From contig NC_134524.1 in assembly GCF_027942865.1 (NCBI RefSeq), forward strand, positions 5,709,036 through 5,773,035: a DNA stretch of 64,000 nt, given 5' to 3'. A program made the translations under genes and the position numbers. The stretch is from Odontesthes bonariensis (Eukaryota > Chordata > Actinopteri > Atheriniformes > Atherinopsidae). The notes under the pieces were generated by a model. It was not told where the DNA came from, did no database searches, and worked only from the letters and a program-made list of their open reading frames with translations. Shown in pieces: positions 22,296 to 34,692 of this stretch (its first letter is position 1; each line of letters starts with the position of its first letter).

Positions 22296-22851
22296 TTAAC
22301 ACTGGCTGAATGTACAGAACTACACTATAAACATGAAATAACCAGTTTGAGTGAAAACTTTATGGACTATTTTCTGTTTCAAACTTTCTTGGGTTCAATT
22401 TTGATTAACAAAGGAGAAAATTGGCAGATTTTATGGTCAAAATGATATTTTATGTTGAATAAGAGCTGAATGGAACAAGTTTAGATACAGAATGAGCGCA
22501 TTTAATACAACACATCAGTGTACAGTTTTACTGAGTACATGTCAGGAATAATCAGGTGAAGAGTTTGTCGTTAAAAAAACAAAACAATTATGAACTGAAC
22601 AAGATTATGTCACAGTCACGCCTTTAAGGAATGAAAACATTAAATCAACCTCAAGAGCAAACGGTCAGAAGGAGCAAAACCAAACCAGACTTATAGGAGG
22701 AACTGCAGAATATAACTCCTTCACCGGTGTGGTCATACAGTTTAATTAAACACACACTGGGGATAAATAAGCTGAATGCACACAGCTGTGTCCTGTTCTG
22801 ACTACCCAAGAAGCTCTTATGAGACCGACCACAGCTCAAAGAAATAAAAGC

Positions 22852-22857
22852 TTTATT
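22852..22857 (-). terminator. polyadenylation signal, gene B
   Basis: AATAAA on the minus strand, at the position matching the gene C signal at 48786-48791. It gives a 3' UTR of about 1.45 kb. Confidence 0.5.
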
Positions 22858-24049
22858 TAATTCCAAAAGAAGTTGGTGAAAAAAGTTCATATCAAGGTGG
22901 AAGATTAGATAACAATCAAGGTAAACTGTTGGAACAGCAAGAGATATGAAACCCTGCCCAAGCCTCAGCAGGCATGGCTTTTATCCCCACATTCACAGGT
23001 GCAGTTGGTTATGATAAAGAGGACAATTAAACCAATTCACTATCCACAGACTCTGTGGGAGTGCAGAGCGGTGTCAAAACAAAACACACTGATGTCCAAT
23101 CCAAGTCCAACAGTGCTGAGCAGAACCGTGGTGCTTTATGATGTACTTATGGAGAACAAGAGTCTGTACAGGCAGAGCTAGAAGCAACCAACCATTTCAA
23201 AGCCAAGGCACCGCTACTGATATCTACATTCCTAAAGCACAGTGACATGCAGACAGACTGGTGACGTCTGAAGCTGAAAAACAACTGAAGAGTCTCATCC
23301 GATCACTTGCACATGACAGAGTGGACAGATGTTATGTCAGGAATCTGCTTAAAAAAACTGATGAGAACTGATCAGAACCTCACAGGCCTGCGCTGACTGA
23401 CAGAAGAAGCTAAATAATCACAAAAGACACACGTTCATTAACACAAAGATGTAACGTTCAGGATTTACAGGATTACATGAAATCAAACAGCCAGTTTTGG
23501 GGTAAACTTTCAGAGATGTTCATTCATCTCTGCGTATGTGGTCAGATTTAACAGATGCACCTGATGAAGTGGCGGATGAATTTAAGGAGCTCTGCTGCTA
23601 AAGCACGAGTGCAGTTCATCATCTGTGCTGCTCTTCTTCGGCTGATGATTTCCTCTCATGGACCTGACACTAAATCACAACAAACAGCTGGAACACAGAC
23701 ACAGTTATGTGTCAGGGTCTATCTGACATCCTGACTCATCAGCAAACATTTGTGGGATCAAACTCATTTCTGATATTGAAATTGCTTCACAAAGTCTAAT
23801 CTGGGAAATTATTCATATTAATGTCGTGAAAAAAAACGAGGACTTCAAACAAATACACATTTTTAGCTCACATAAATTGAATCTAAGTGCACATAAAACA
23901 GAGAATTTTCTGAAGGAAACAGATGAACAATATAACTATAATTTAAAAAGATTTAAACAAATGAAACGTCCTGAGCGTTTTCTTCGAAGGAGAGCATCAA
24001 CTAAATGCTTCTTTAGTTCCCATCAAAATATCCATTTTTGTACCCAGTG

Positions 24050-24215
24050 TCAAATCAAATCAAATTTATTTATACATTTCATGTACAAACAATTCAAAGT
24101 GCTTTACATAAAATAAAAGCATTGCAGCAGGAAGTGGAAGAAGCATTAAAATACATAAAAGAATATAAAGAGAAACAAATAAAATCATTTAAATTGAATT
24201 TAAAGCGTCTGATAA
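24050..24215 (-). mobile_element. L2-type LINE 3' tail in the gene B 3' UTR
   Basis: On the minus strand it reads agcactttgaattgt...tacatgaaatgt and ends in TTTGATTTGATT repeats. The same tail ends the RT-bearing remnant at 51446 and occurs at 47848-47999 in gene C's 3' UTR. The insertion therefore predates the B/C duplication. Confidence 0.7.
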
Positions 24216-24309
24216 TGTGGTTATAGGTGGAAATGATGAAGGTGACACAAACACAGTTTTTTGGGTGATGGTGGGTCCCCCAGCGTATTTAACAGCAGAT
24301 AAATAGTTC

Positions 24310-27300
24310 TCACTGAGGTTTCATAGCTGCGGTTGAATCTGGATTCACATTATAGTAGTCAGAGCCGTCCTCTTCTATCCTCCTGATCATCATGTTCTCC
24401 TGTTAACATGCACATGTGGAAATATGGAGAAGCACACGTCCTCTGTTTTATCTGTGCAGGTTATTGATGAGAATGATCACTTTTCATAGATTGTGTACTC
24501 ACTCCTCCCGCTCTGATCGTTGGGCTGATCACAGATGGAACATTAGCGTAATCACCTTCCTGCTCACCTGAAACAATAACGTCATCATTGACTTTAACTT
24601 TGATCACAATTATTTTAGAAGTGAAACTTCCAGCAGCTGAGTGTTATAGTCAAAGTTTAAACTGTACCATCTGCAGAGGCTTCACCTCCTCTGACTGTTT
24701 CATAGACACAAAGATCTCCTGCAGGTCAGAAAAAGTCACAACACAGTTAAACGAGCCGCCTCATGTGTGTGAAACTGATTTAAACTTAAAGATTTCTTCA
24801 GAGCATTTCTTTCTTTATCGCGTGTTAATGTCCTGGTTTGATTTAACTCAACGGTGTTAAAGCTGCAGCAGAGAGAATAAGTCATCCTGGAGAACTGGAT
24901 GTTATGGATGAAGATATTCTGTCATCGTGTGATTAGAAACTGAGTTTCAGAGGAAGCTGAAAGACTGACCATGGAGGAGAGAGGAGTAAACCTGCTGCTG
25001 GGTCTCATCCTGGTTGACCGTCTGCTCTGTAACAGAACCTTTTTCACAAAGAATAAAAAGCTGGTTTTGTGTTGTACGTTGTTGTACTGCTGTTCTAGTT
25101 TATGTCCTCATGAGGCATCGATGTCCTTCAGTAATGAAAGAATGAAACATCTGATACCAGAAGAAAAAGCTCTCACCTTTGGATCGTCTGCAGCGGCACA
25201 GCAGGAGCAGGAGAACGATGAATATGAGTCCAATAATTGGTCCAACGACCATCAGCACAGGAAACAAAGAGCCTTCAGGTCTGGATACAGCTTCAGTAAA
25301 AAAAAAAAAAGTTAAAAAATGAACTAAACTTTTTTTTATAAAGCCTTTCAGACAATTATTCCTGGAAAATGGACTTCAAGATTTAATCAAAAGCAGAAAT
25401 GTAATGATTAGCTTGTTTTTCTCAAACAGAAAATAGTTTTAAAGGCATCAAATAATTGAACTCTACTCACCTTTAACTGAGATCCAGCTCTGTGATGAAA
25501 CCTCCCCTGAGTGTTCACACTTGTAGAAACCTTCATCTGACTGTGACACTGCAGAGATGTTCAGCTCCCCTCTGCTGTCACTTTGAAGAAGTGTGTCATT
25601 GTGATAGAAAAACACATTGGAAAGTGTATTTTGTCCTCTGCGTCTGCAGCTCAGACTGACAGAACCTCCCTCAGTTACAGGATGGACGGGGCTCACCAGG
25701 ATAACTCCAGAATTAGTCTCTGTAACACAGTCAGAGGACATTAGGTTCTCTTTGAAAAAGAGAAAAAGAAAGTTCATGTTGTATGGATGTGACATGCTCA
25801 GGTACAGTTAATGATGTGCTGCTTAAATACAAGACAAAGTGAAAGAAAAAGAACATTTATCATAACGTACTCTGCCCAGTCATGTTGACTGCGTTGCTGA
25901 ACTCTCCTGATCCAGACTCACACCAGAACACAGCATTACCAGACCAGAGACTCTCTATGTTACATGAGGATCCAGTCATTGTCCCCCATACTGACTCAGA
26001 GCAGTGTGACAGGTCTCCTGCTTCTGTAATCCTCCTCACTCTCCACTCAGCAGATTTTCCTTCACAGTTCAGTGACACAGGATCACCTCTGAAGTGTTGA
26101 ACTCTGTCAGGACTCACTGTGAGAGACGCTGCTGGATGAAGATCTGAAAAACATGTGATGAGATTTCACCAAAGCAGAGAGAAACATAACCAATGCTTCA
26201 TTACAGATATTCATTTGGTTTATTTTGTTCTTCATCTGAACATCAGCGCACACATTTCAACAAGCTGATCTGCCTGACCACAACACAAAGTGTGTTTTAA
26301 CTGTCTGTTAGTGCAACCGATACAGTAAGTGATTTATTCACGGTGAAAGCATCCCTTCTGCTCACTGAGAGGACAGAAACAAACTGACCTGCAGACCAGA
26401 CAATCTCTGGGTGACTGTAATCAGTGTAATACACTGGGTCTCCTCTCCCAGCTCTACACACATATCCTGCTGTGTGTGTCTGTCCATGAATGATGTAGGA
26501 ACCATGTTCAGTCCCGTTGTTGCTATCAGGCAGCAGCTCATAGCTGTAAGACCTTTCAGACGGATCAGGAACAGCTTTATACCAGTAGAACCTCCATCCT
26601 GCAGACGGATGTTCAACCTGACAGCTCAGAGTTACTGAGGCTCCAGGACTCAGCCATGATGGAGACACAGTGAGGACAGGCCGGGGTTTATCTGATGGAG
26701 AGAGACAGAACAGATAGAAAAGAAGTCTGCAACCCTGGATTAAAAAGCTGTAACTTTAACATTTTTAACATACCTGATACAGTTACAGTGATGACATCAC
26801 TCCACTGTGTTAGAAAAAGCTGGTCCCTTCTGCCCCGGCATCTGTATCCTCCACTGTCAGTAACTCTGCTGATCCTGTATTCACTGGATGTTGGAGGTCT
26901 ATTTAACCTGGCTGGTCTCCATTCATACATCCACTGAGTTCCTCCACCTCCCTGGATCTCACATCTGGCAGTGACGGTCTCACCGCTGTATATCTGAGCC
27001 CAGCTGGGCTGCAGGATCACTGTGGCCTTAATGGAAACTGCTCACATAAAAATATTCAGTTAGAAGACCAACACACACAGAAAACCAACAGAAATATGCT
27101 TTGATTCTATTTCCTGTTATTGGACACTGTTCATCTATGTATTTATTTCATAAATCTTCATAAACATTTAAATAACTGTAGTTTGTTTGCTTTTTGGAGC
27201 AACATTTCTCAGTATTTACTGTCTTACTGATCAGTTATTTCTACAGTTTTTATTTCCATCCTGTTCAGTGCTTTTTCATGATGTTTAACAGCAGCACAAA

Positions 27301-30300
27301 GAGCAGAAAGTTCAAGTGTTGAAGTGTTTCAATTCTAAAACTGATGAACAAGAAGAGATTAAGGAAATCCAGATGTAATAAATGAGAGAAGAAGATTCTG
27401 CCACTCTTGAGTTGAATCTGAACAAAACATGAAGAGTCTCAAACATCAGAGGTATCAGTAGGAGTTACTGTCATATAATCATTGTTTCATTCATGTTCTT
27501 TTTGTTGTTGGGACCAAAATGCTCTTTTCTACATGACTGAGAAACAGATGAAAACTTCTTTTATTTCAGAACAAATGAATAAACTCACGAGTTTCCTCAA
27601 TGGTGACATCACTGCTGACTTCTGAGTAGAAACCTGGTTCTCCTCCTCCTCCTCCTCTTCCTCCTCTGCAGTGGTACAGACCTCCCTGTGACACTGTGAT
27701 GACTTCATTGTTTGTTCCGGGCTGAGCTGCAGAATAGGCTGACCCACCTCTGAACCAGTCAAACCTCCATCCATCAGAGCGGTCCACAGAGCAGGTCAGT
27801 GTCACACTGCCCCCTGCTGGTATGGTTGTTATCTCTGCTGTCAGTGTGGCTCTGGGTTTACTTTCTGTTGAGTTCAGAGGAAAGAGAGAACAAGTGATTC
27901 ACCTGATTCACTTTGTTACAATATTCACATTTTAAACATTCACAGACTCATTTAACCACATCCATCCAATAGAAATGATAAAAATATCAAACCTTCTCAC
28001 TACGAAACCACAAATTATTTCTCATTTATTCTTCACTAACTGAAAGAAAAAGAAGTTGAACACAAATATAAATTTAAATGATTTCATCCTCTCAGTTCAT
28101 GTCCATCAGATGTTACAGTTCACTGTGAGCTGTCTCCTCTTCTCTGGAACAAATCAGTTCATCACTGAGCTTCCTGGCAGCAGCTGGATCAGTGTTGGGT
28201 GGAGAAATGTTTCCTGTTATCTTCCTTAAACAGAACAAACTCAGAGAGGGAAGAAACAGATGATGATAACTATTGTTGCTGCAACAAAGCCGATTATATT
28301 TCTGTCTGTAAAGGAAAAGAAAAGCTAAATGCAGACATGACTGAATCTGAATCAGGCTCACATTCAGCTGAAGCTGATGCTGAACATGCAGAAAATCAAT
28401 GACAGCATTTAAAGAACTGATTCATCTTCCAGTCAGAGAGAGGAGACGGCTTCTTCATCAAGCTTCAGCTGTGCTGCTTCAGAAGTGGAGACGGCTGCTT
28501 TACAGAAACTCTGCATCCAACCTGCACAATCATGTCCAAGTCAGCTGCAGATGCTGAATTTCAGCTTTGTGTGAGGCAGCAGCAGCAGCTGTGTTGATGA
28601 TGCTCACAGGCTTTTGTGTGCGTGCTTTGATAAGCTGTGCAGCTCTTGTCTGGTTACAGATCTTTGGATGCTGGTTTATGAGCTGCAGCTCTGTGTTGTC
28701 TTGCTTCAGCAACATCTGTTTATCCTGATGTTTGAAGTAAAAGCACTTTTACTTGGGTAAAGCTTTCCAGTGCTCTTTCTGTCCCTCATAAAATAATGAA
28801 CAGGACATTTTTTAGGATTATCTCTCCATTTGGATAAGAGACAGTCAGTTAAAATGCTGCTTTTCACTTCTTTTATCATCAAAGTAAAAACGTAACAGTT
28901 TCACTTTAATGCCATGAAGGTAGCGATGCTATTAGAGGAAGAAGTGTTTCTTGCTTTTTTTGATGAATCTCACACATACACAGTGTTCACGTGGATGAAA
29001 GATGTCCAACTTACCTGATACAGTTACAGTGATGACATCACTCCACTGTGTTGAGTTAAACTTGTCCTTTCTGCCCCGGCAGCTGTATCCTCCACTGTCA
29101 GTAACTCTGCTGATCCTGTATTCACTGGATGTTGGAGGTATATTTAACCCGGTTCGTCTCCATTCATACATCCACTGAGTTCCTCCACCTCCCTGGATCT
29201 CACATCTGGCAGTGACGGTCTCACCGCTGTATATCTGAGCCCAGCTGGGCTGCAGGATCACTGTGGCCTTAATGGAAACTGCTCACATAAAAATATTCAG
29301 TTAGAAGACCAACACACACAGAAAACCAACAGAAATATGCTTTGATTCTATTTCCTGTTATTTGACACTGTTCATCTATGTATTTATTTCATAAATCTTC
29401 ATAAACATTTAAATAACTGTAGTTTGTTTGCTTTTTGGAGCAACATTTCTCAGTATTTACTGACTTACTGATCAGTTATTTCTACAGTTTTTATTTCCAT
29501 CCTGTTCAGTGCTTTTTCATGATGTTTAACAGCAGCACAAAGAGCAGAAAGTTCAAGTGTTGAAGTGTTTCAATTCTAAAACTGATGAACAAGAAGAGAT
29601 TAAGGAAATCCAGATGTAATAAATGAGAGAAGAAGATTCTGCCACTCTTGTGTTGAATCTGAACAAAACATGAAGAGTCTCAAACATCAGAGGTATCAGT
29701 AGGAGTTACTGTCATATAATCATTGTTTCATTCATGTTCTTTTTGTTGTTGGGACCAAAATGCTCTTTTCTACATGACTGAGAAACAGATGAAAACTTCT
29801 TTTATTTCAGAACAAATGAATAAACTCACGAGTTTCCTCAATGGTGACTTTCCTGCTGACTTCTGAGTAGAAACCTGGTTCTCCTCCTCCTCCTCTTCCT
29901 CCTCTGCAGTGGTACAGACCTCCCTGTGACACTGTGATGACTTCATTGTTTGTTCCGGGCTGAGCTGCAGAATAGGCTGACCCACCTCTGAACCAGTCAA
30001 ACCTCCATCCATCAGAGCGGTCCACAGAGCAGGTCAGTGTCACACTGCCCCCTGCTGGTATGGTTCTTCTCTCTGCTGTCAGTGTGGCTCTGGGTTTACT
30101 TGCTGTTGAGTTCAGATTTTTGTAAATTAATTAATCAGAATGTGACTTGATTCAGTTTGTTTAAATATTACTAACAGACTGAAATATTTCTGGTTAACAA
30201 TAAAAACAAATATACACAAATAAAAGCTTCAGTTCTTTTAGCCTCATCCACTTATTTCCCTCAAATGTTCCACTTCCCTGCGTGCTGTCTCCTCTTTCTG

Positions 30301-33031
30301 TTCTCAAACTAAAATAACTCAGTTCATCACTGAGCTTCCTGGCAGCAGCTGGATCAGTGTTGGACGGAGAAATGTTTCCTTCGTCATTTCTAAATCAGTG
30401 AAACACATCAAAACATGATATTTCATGATGAATTGTGGACAGTTTAACTCACGTGACACTTTCAGAGTGAAGCCTTTGCTCCATTCTGTTAAGAGATAGC
30501 CTCTTTTGCCCCTACAGCTGTATTCTCTGCTGTTGGACTCTGCGATGATCCTGTATTCACTGGATGTTGGAGCATTTGTGTTGGTTGGTCTCCATTCATA
30601 TTCCCACCCTCTGTAATCAGCTCCCTGGATCCAACATGTGAGGCTGACGGTCTCACCGCTGTATATCTGAGCCCAGCTGGGCTGCAGGATCACTGTGGCC
30701 TTAATGGAAACTGTTGACACCAAAAACACAGTTAGGACACAAAGAAAAGAGGTGAGAAATAACACAGAAGCACAGGACTGTTTTCAGCTTTAGTTGCTCT
30801 GCTTTATGGTAAATTATTAAAACAACTGTGATATTTATACAATGAGGGAACTCATCAGGTGTTTAGAGCTTGAAGTGTGTGACTCCAGTACTTTAAATGA
30901 CATTTTAACATAACCGCAGGCTGATTTTATAATTAAACATCTACAAAGTTTCTGGAGCTTCAGTTTACACACCTCAAAGTCACAATGAAACAAGAACAGA
31001 TGTAACAATGTGGAATTAAAATTAAAGGGATAGTTCACCTCTATTGACTTGAAGCTGTATGACATCCCATACTAGAAGCGTTTTGCTTTTAAAAACAATA
31101 TGCGTTCAAAAGAGTAATACACTTGCATCACAAAATCGTTGTGCAGGAAAAAGTCAGACCTCACAATCGCTTGGCCCTATTTTCTCTCCCTTCATATCAC
31201 TGCCTGCTGCCGCCTGCCAACAGCCGCACCTGTTACGGTGTTTGCTGCTCGGTCTACACAGCAGGCAGTGATACGAAGGGAGAGAAAATAGCACCAAAAG
31301 AGGCAAACTATCCCTTTAAAGCTTTTTCCCTTCCAACAGAGTTCATCATAAGAAAGTTTCACAGCTGAATGATCTTTAACCTTTTATCCACTGGCTGTGG
31401 ATGGAACCTTGTTTTTCTTACACACCAAACTAAAACTTGTTCTTCTTCATGTAGATGAGGTCAAATCCTGGGATTGAATTATTCATTTGATAGTTTTTAA
31501 TAATGTGTTCAAAATGGATTTTCTCCTGTTTTCAGATTCCATGATGTTTTATTCCAAATGAAATTTCTAAACTCACCAGTTTGGTTAATGACGACGGCGT
31601 CACTCTTAGATGTGACTAAGTTAGTCTCTCTTTTAATCCCTCTGCAGACGTATTTTCCTCCCTCTGAGACACTGAAAACTCCATTAATTTCATAAACTTG
31701 TGTGTGCTGATCTCCAGATGAGGTACGTCTCCAGAGCTCATATGTGAGGCCTGCAGGATCCTTCACAGAACAGGTCAGTGTCACACTGCCCCCTGCTGGT
31801 GTGATGTTTCTGTCTGCTGTCAGAGTGGGTTTGATTTTAAGTTCTGTAAGTTAGAAAAAACACATGATGTGAATCATCTCTTAAACCTTTCACAGACATC
31901 AGCTCAGAACTAAACTGAACACCAGTGAAGACTTTGGATCACATGTCAGAAAGCTCTCTGATCTGATCAGTAACATCAAAACACCAAATCAGGGAACAGT
32001 CTTTGGATGAATTTGTTCATCCTTCCAGAAAACTCCACAGAGTCATTTCAGCTGAATATGAGGGCCTTGTACACATTTAAAGTGAAACATTTCTAATTCA
32101 GAATTCTTCATTTCTAACTTTGGCAGCTCTGACAGGTGACTCCGAAAACCTTCAGCTGCACTCAATGCTGCTCTGTTTATTGTAAATTTAACTCATTTTT
32201 GTTCAATTATTCAAAGAAAAAGGTCATATTTATCCCATTAGAGTCCCAATAACACCCATCCATTTTCTATAGCTGCTCAGAAACAAACAGCCGTGCACGC
32301 CCACGCTCACTCGCAGGGTTCATTTAGAACATGCATGTTTTTGGATGATGGCAGGAAGCCAGAGTACCCAGCTGGGGTTCACGCCAGGAACCCTCTTGCT
32401 GCGAGGCCACGGTGCTAACCACCACACCACGTGTGTCCTCACAAAGATCACAGACTCTGCAACTCATACAAATTTATTCATTTTTTAATCTAATGAAATT
32501 AACAGAGTGAAAAATGCCACAAATCTATCCGTACAAAGATAAACGAGAGGATAATTAGTAGATAAATACGATACTGAATATAGATGTGAGACCAAAGCAG
32601 AGAGGGAAGTTAGTCTGACCTTCAGCATATCCATCGATGGGTGTTCTGAGCACTACAATAAAGATTAAAACTGGGTTAGATGTGTTAACCTGAAAGAGAA
32701 TCTAAAATGAATCAGATGAAAAACACTCTAGGCCAACAACAGAAGAACAAAAAGGAATTAGAAATAGAAAATATGAAAGAAATTACGTTTAAAACTAAAA
32801 CTGAATCATAAATGAAACGATCCCCATGCAAGTTGCATTCTGCTCCTCTAAACTAAAGCAACAGTTTTTCATAGAATCATGTCTGCTCTCCTCAATCTCT
32901 CACAGAAACACAATGAAGCAAAGACTCACTGTAATTCTCACTGTTTAGAAACATTTTCTCTGATCTGCCAACAGAAAGGCAGTGATGTACTTACAGAAAA
33001 AGCCCAGCACACAGAGCAAAGTGTGGCCCAT
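24310..33031 (-). CDS. gene B: nine-Ig-domain Fc-receptor-like receptor with ITAM-like tail
   Basis: Exons in coding order: 33031-32995, 32652-32620 (split signal peptide MGHTLLCVLGFFLLRTPIDG), D1 31843-31577, D2 30710-30453, D3 30102-29830, D4 29278-29015, D3 27864-27589, D4 27037-26774, D5 26691-26389, D6 26143-25871, D7 25719-25471, transmembrane 25290-25177, tail 25026-24970, 24718-24668, 24567-24503, 24399-24310. The total is 2874 nt (957 residues, stop TGA). All Ig exons are phase 1-1. Canonical Cys occur in each (for example VTLTC/YHC, VTARC/YSC, VSLSC/YKC). The 33-nt second exon is the classic FcR split leader. The tail carries YSSL-x7-YETV, DYANV and DYYNV. It is head-to-head with gene C. 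The D3-D4 pair is duplicated. FcRL function is by family; the ligand is unknown. Confidence 0.85.
27807..27820 (-). promoter_or_regulatory. CTCF-consensus motif inside an Ig exon (one of seven)
   Basis: CCAGCAGGGGGCAG matches CCASYAGRKGGCRS exactly and encodes Pro-Ala-Gly-Gly-Ser at the start of the domain. The same 14 bases recur at 30045-30058 and 31786-31799 (minus) and at 43951-43964, 59256-59269, 60702-60715 and 62940-62953 (plus). Binding is untested. Confidence 0.3.
31026..31315. mobile_element. TTAA-flanked MITE in a gene B intron
   Basis: TTAA (31022-31025 and 31316-31319) encloses AGGGATAGTTCACC ... AACTATCCCT. The interior has a long hairpin (cactgcctgctg ... cagcaggcagtg). Genes C and D have the uninterrupted sequence here, so the insertion came after the duplications. 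Confidence 0.8.
32233..32442 (-). mobile_element. tRNA-derived SINE, gene B intron 2
   Basis: Minus-strand copy of the element at 36720-36936. It has a GTGGTTAGCACCG-like A box, a decayed B box (GGCGTGAACCC), and the GCATGTT...GTGAGCGTGCACGG body typical of fish tRNA-SINEs. Confidence 0.75.
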
Positions 33032-33983
33032 CCTCACATCCGACCCTGCTGCACAGCTGGTCAGAAAGTCGTCTGCTTCACATGAACAAAACGTCTGAAG
33101 AAGTTACAACTGATACGTGTGTGAGGACAAAAGCTTTCAAACTTCTGCCCACCATGGCCCTCCTTTGCTTCCTTCCTTTTCACACTGAGCTCAGACAGCA
33201 TCAGTCGACAGCAGGTGTTTGATGAGTCATTTCCTGTCCAATGCAGAAATAAATTAACTTCTTTCGTGTGCAATGGTCTTTTTCTGATTTCTGAAAAAAT
33301 AAAGATTTATTTTTAAAGGGACTTTTTCTACTTTAAAAGGGACATCACTAATACAGAAACGTCCTCACCACTGCCATGCAACTGGCTTCTACACTGCTCT
33401 GCTGACCTCTTCCCTCTGTCTCAGACACCTTCACTGTATTCAACCAGCTCTTCAGCCTTTCCCTCCATGTCTGCTGAGTTGTGAACTTGTGTTCCCACCA
33501 TTGTTTTACTTTTAGGCAGAAAACTAACAGAAATGAACAAAGGTGCAGGTTTGCCAAAATAAAACAGGAAGTAACTAAAACACAAAATTCCAAGAACCAT
33601 GACAGACGGATATGACCTATAATTATCTACAAATACAATTCTAGCTCTGATAGTCATGAGAGCAACTGCATGTAAAGAGTAAAAAATGGAAAACCTGCTA
33701 AACCTGCCAACAACAAAGAGCTCCAGGCCTTGACACAGGTTCCAAATTCCCCACGTTCTAGTTCAACTGAGCATCTGCAGGATGTCCAGAAATAATCCAC
33801 AGTCTCCATTCGATGTGCTGCCAGCGTCTCAGTTTATGTGCTGATGAGTCAGAGCTGCTTTGGTGGAATGAGCCAAACCTAAAGATTATCAGGATGGCTG
33901 ATTTGGTGTTGTAGCTGACAGGTCTGTGTCGATGCTTCGGAGGCTTATCAAAGCTAACGCTTTGAGAGACCAAGTTCAGTCTG

Positions 33984-34395
33984 CACTGGAAAAAATGCCC
34001 CTCAAAAATTACGTAAGAAAAACAACAAATACGAGACGTTTTTGCTTGAAATAAGCAAATAAAATCTGCCAATGGAACTAGTGAAAATCGGCTTGTCAAG
34101 ATGTCTTGAAATAAGATGTGATATTTAGGACTTTTGAGTTAAAAGTGATCTTGAAATTAGCTTAAAAACCTCTTCAAATGTCAAAAAAAGCTTGTTTCAT
34201 ATGAAATCCGACTCAAAACAATTTGTTTTCAAGACTTTTTCATTGAACAAGATATTCCAGATGTATTGTCTTCAAACAAGTCCCTATATCTGGCTGAAAT
34301 AGTGCTTGTTAGGCAGTTGTGTCTTATATTAAGTGTAATGAGATATTTTGACTAGAAATGAGACAAATGTACTTGGTAAGACTTTGTTTTTTTCT
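33984..34395. mobile_element. MITE, CACTGGAAAAA family, second copy
   Basis: It starts CACTGGAAAAAATGCCC and aligns over its whole length with 1998-2405. The right end is decayed (ttttttcttgtc), and TA flanks are not preserved. Confidence 0.7.
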
Positions 34396-34692
34396 TGTCT
34401 GTTTCTGTGTCTGTCAGGAGTAAATACAGGATGGTGCTCATAGGGTTGTGCACATGTCGCTTAGTGTTTTCTATTCCCTCATTTTCATGCTGAAGCTAAA
34501 GAAATACATCGTGAGGTCACTGTTTTAGGTAAAGACAGGGTACAGATCGGCCTGTAGCTGGATGCACACTTACAGCAGATAAATATTCAAAGACCAGCTG
34601 TCGCATCCCTTCTGTAAACTTATCAAATCACAAGAATTTTATTAGTTATTCCGGAAGAAATCTGAGTGAACACAACAGCAGTCAGGTGTAGA

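Larger units (their letters stand above)
22540..33490. repeat. left arm of a large imperfect palindrome
   Basis: Reading from 33490 back to 22540 on the minus strand gives the same order and near-identical sequence as 35660 to about 49750 on the plus strand: 5' flank, receptor gene, 3' UTR, LINE tail, and downstream sequence. The arms differ by exon gain or loss and by later transposon insertions. Confidence 0.85.

Noticed and set aside
24971..25315. 114-codon ORF MEERGVNLL... and its twin at 46713-47063
   Set aside because: Antisense to the membrane and tail exons of genes B and C; open only because those exons are.
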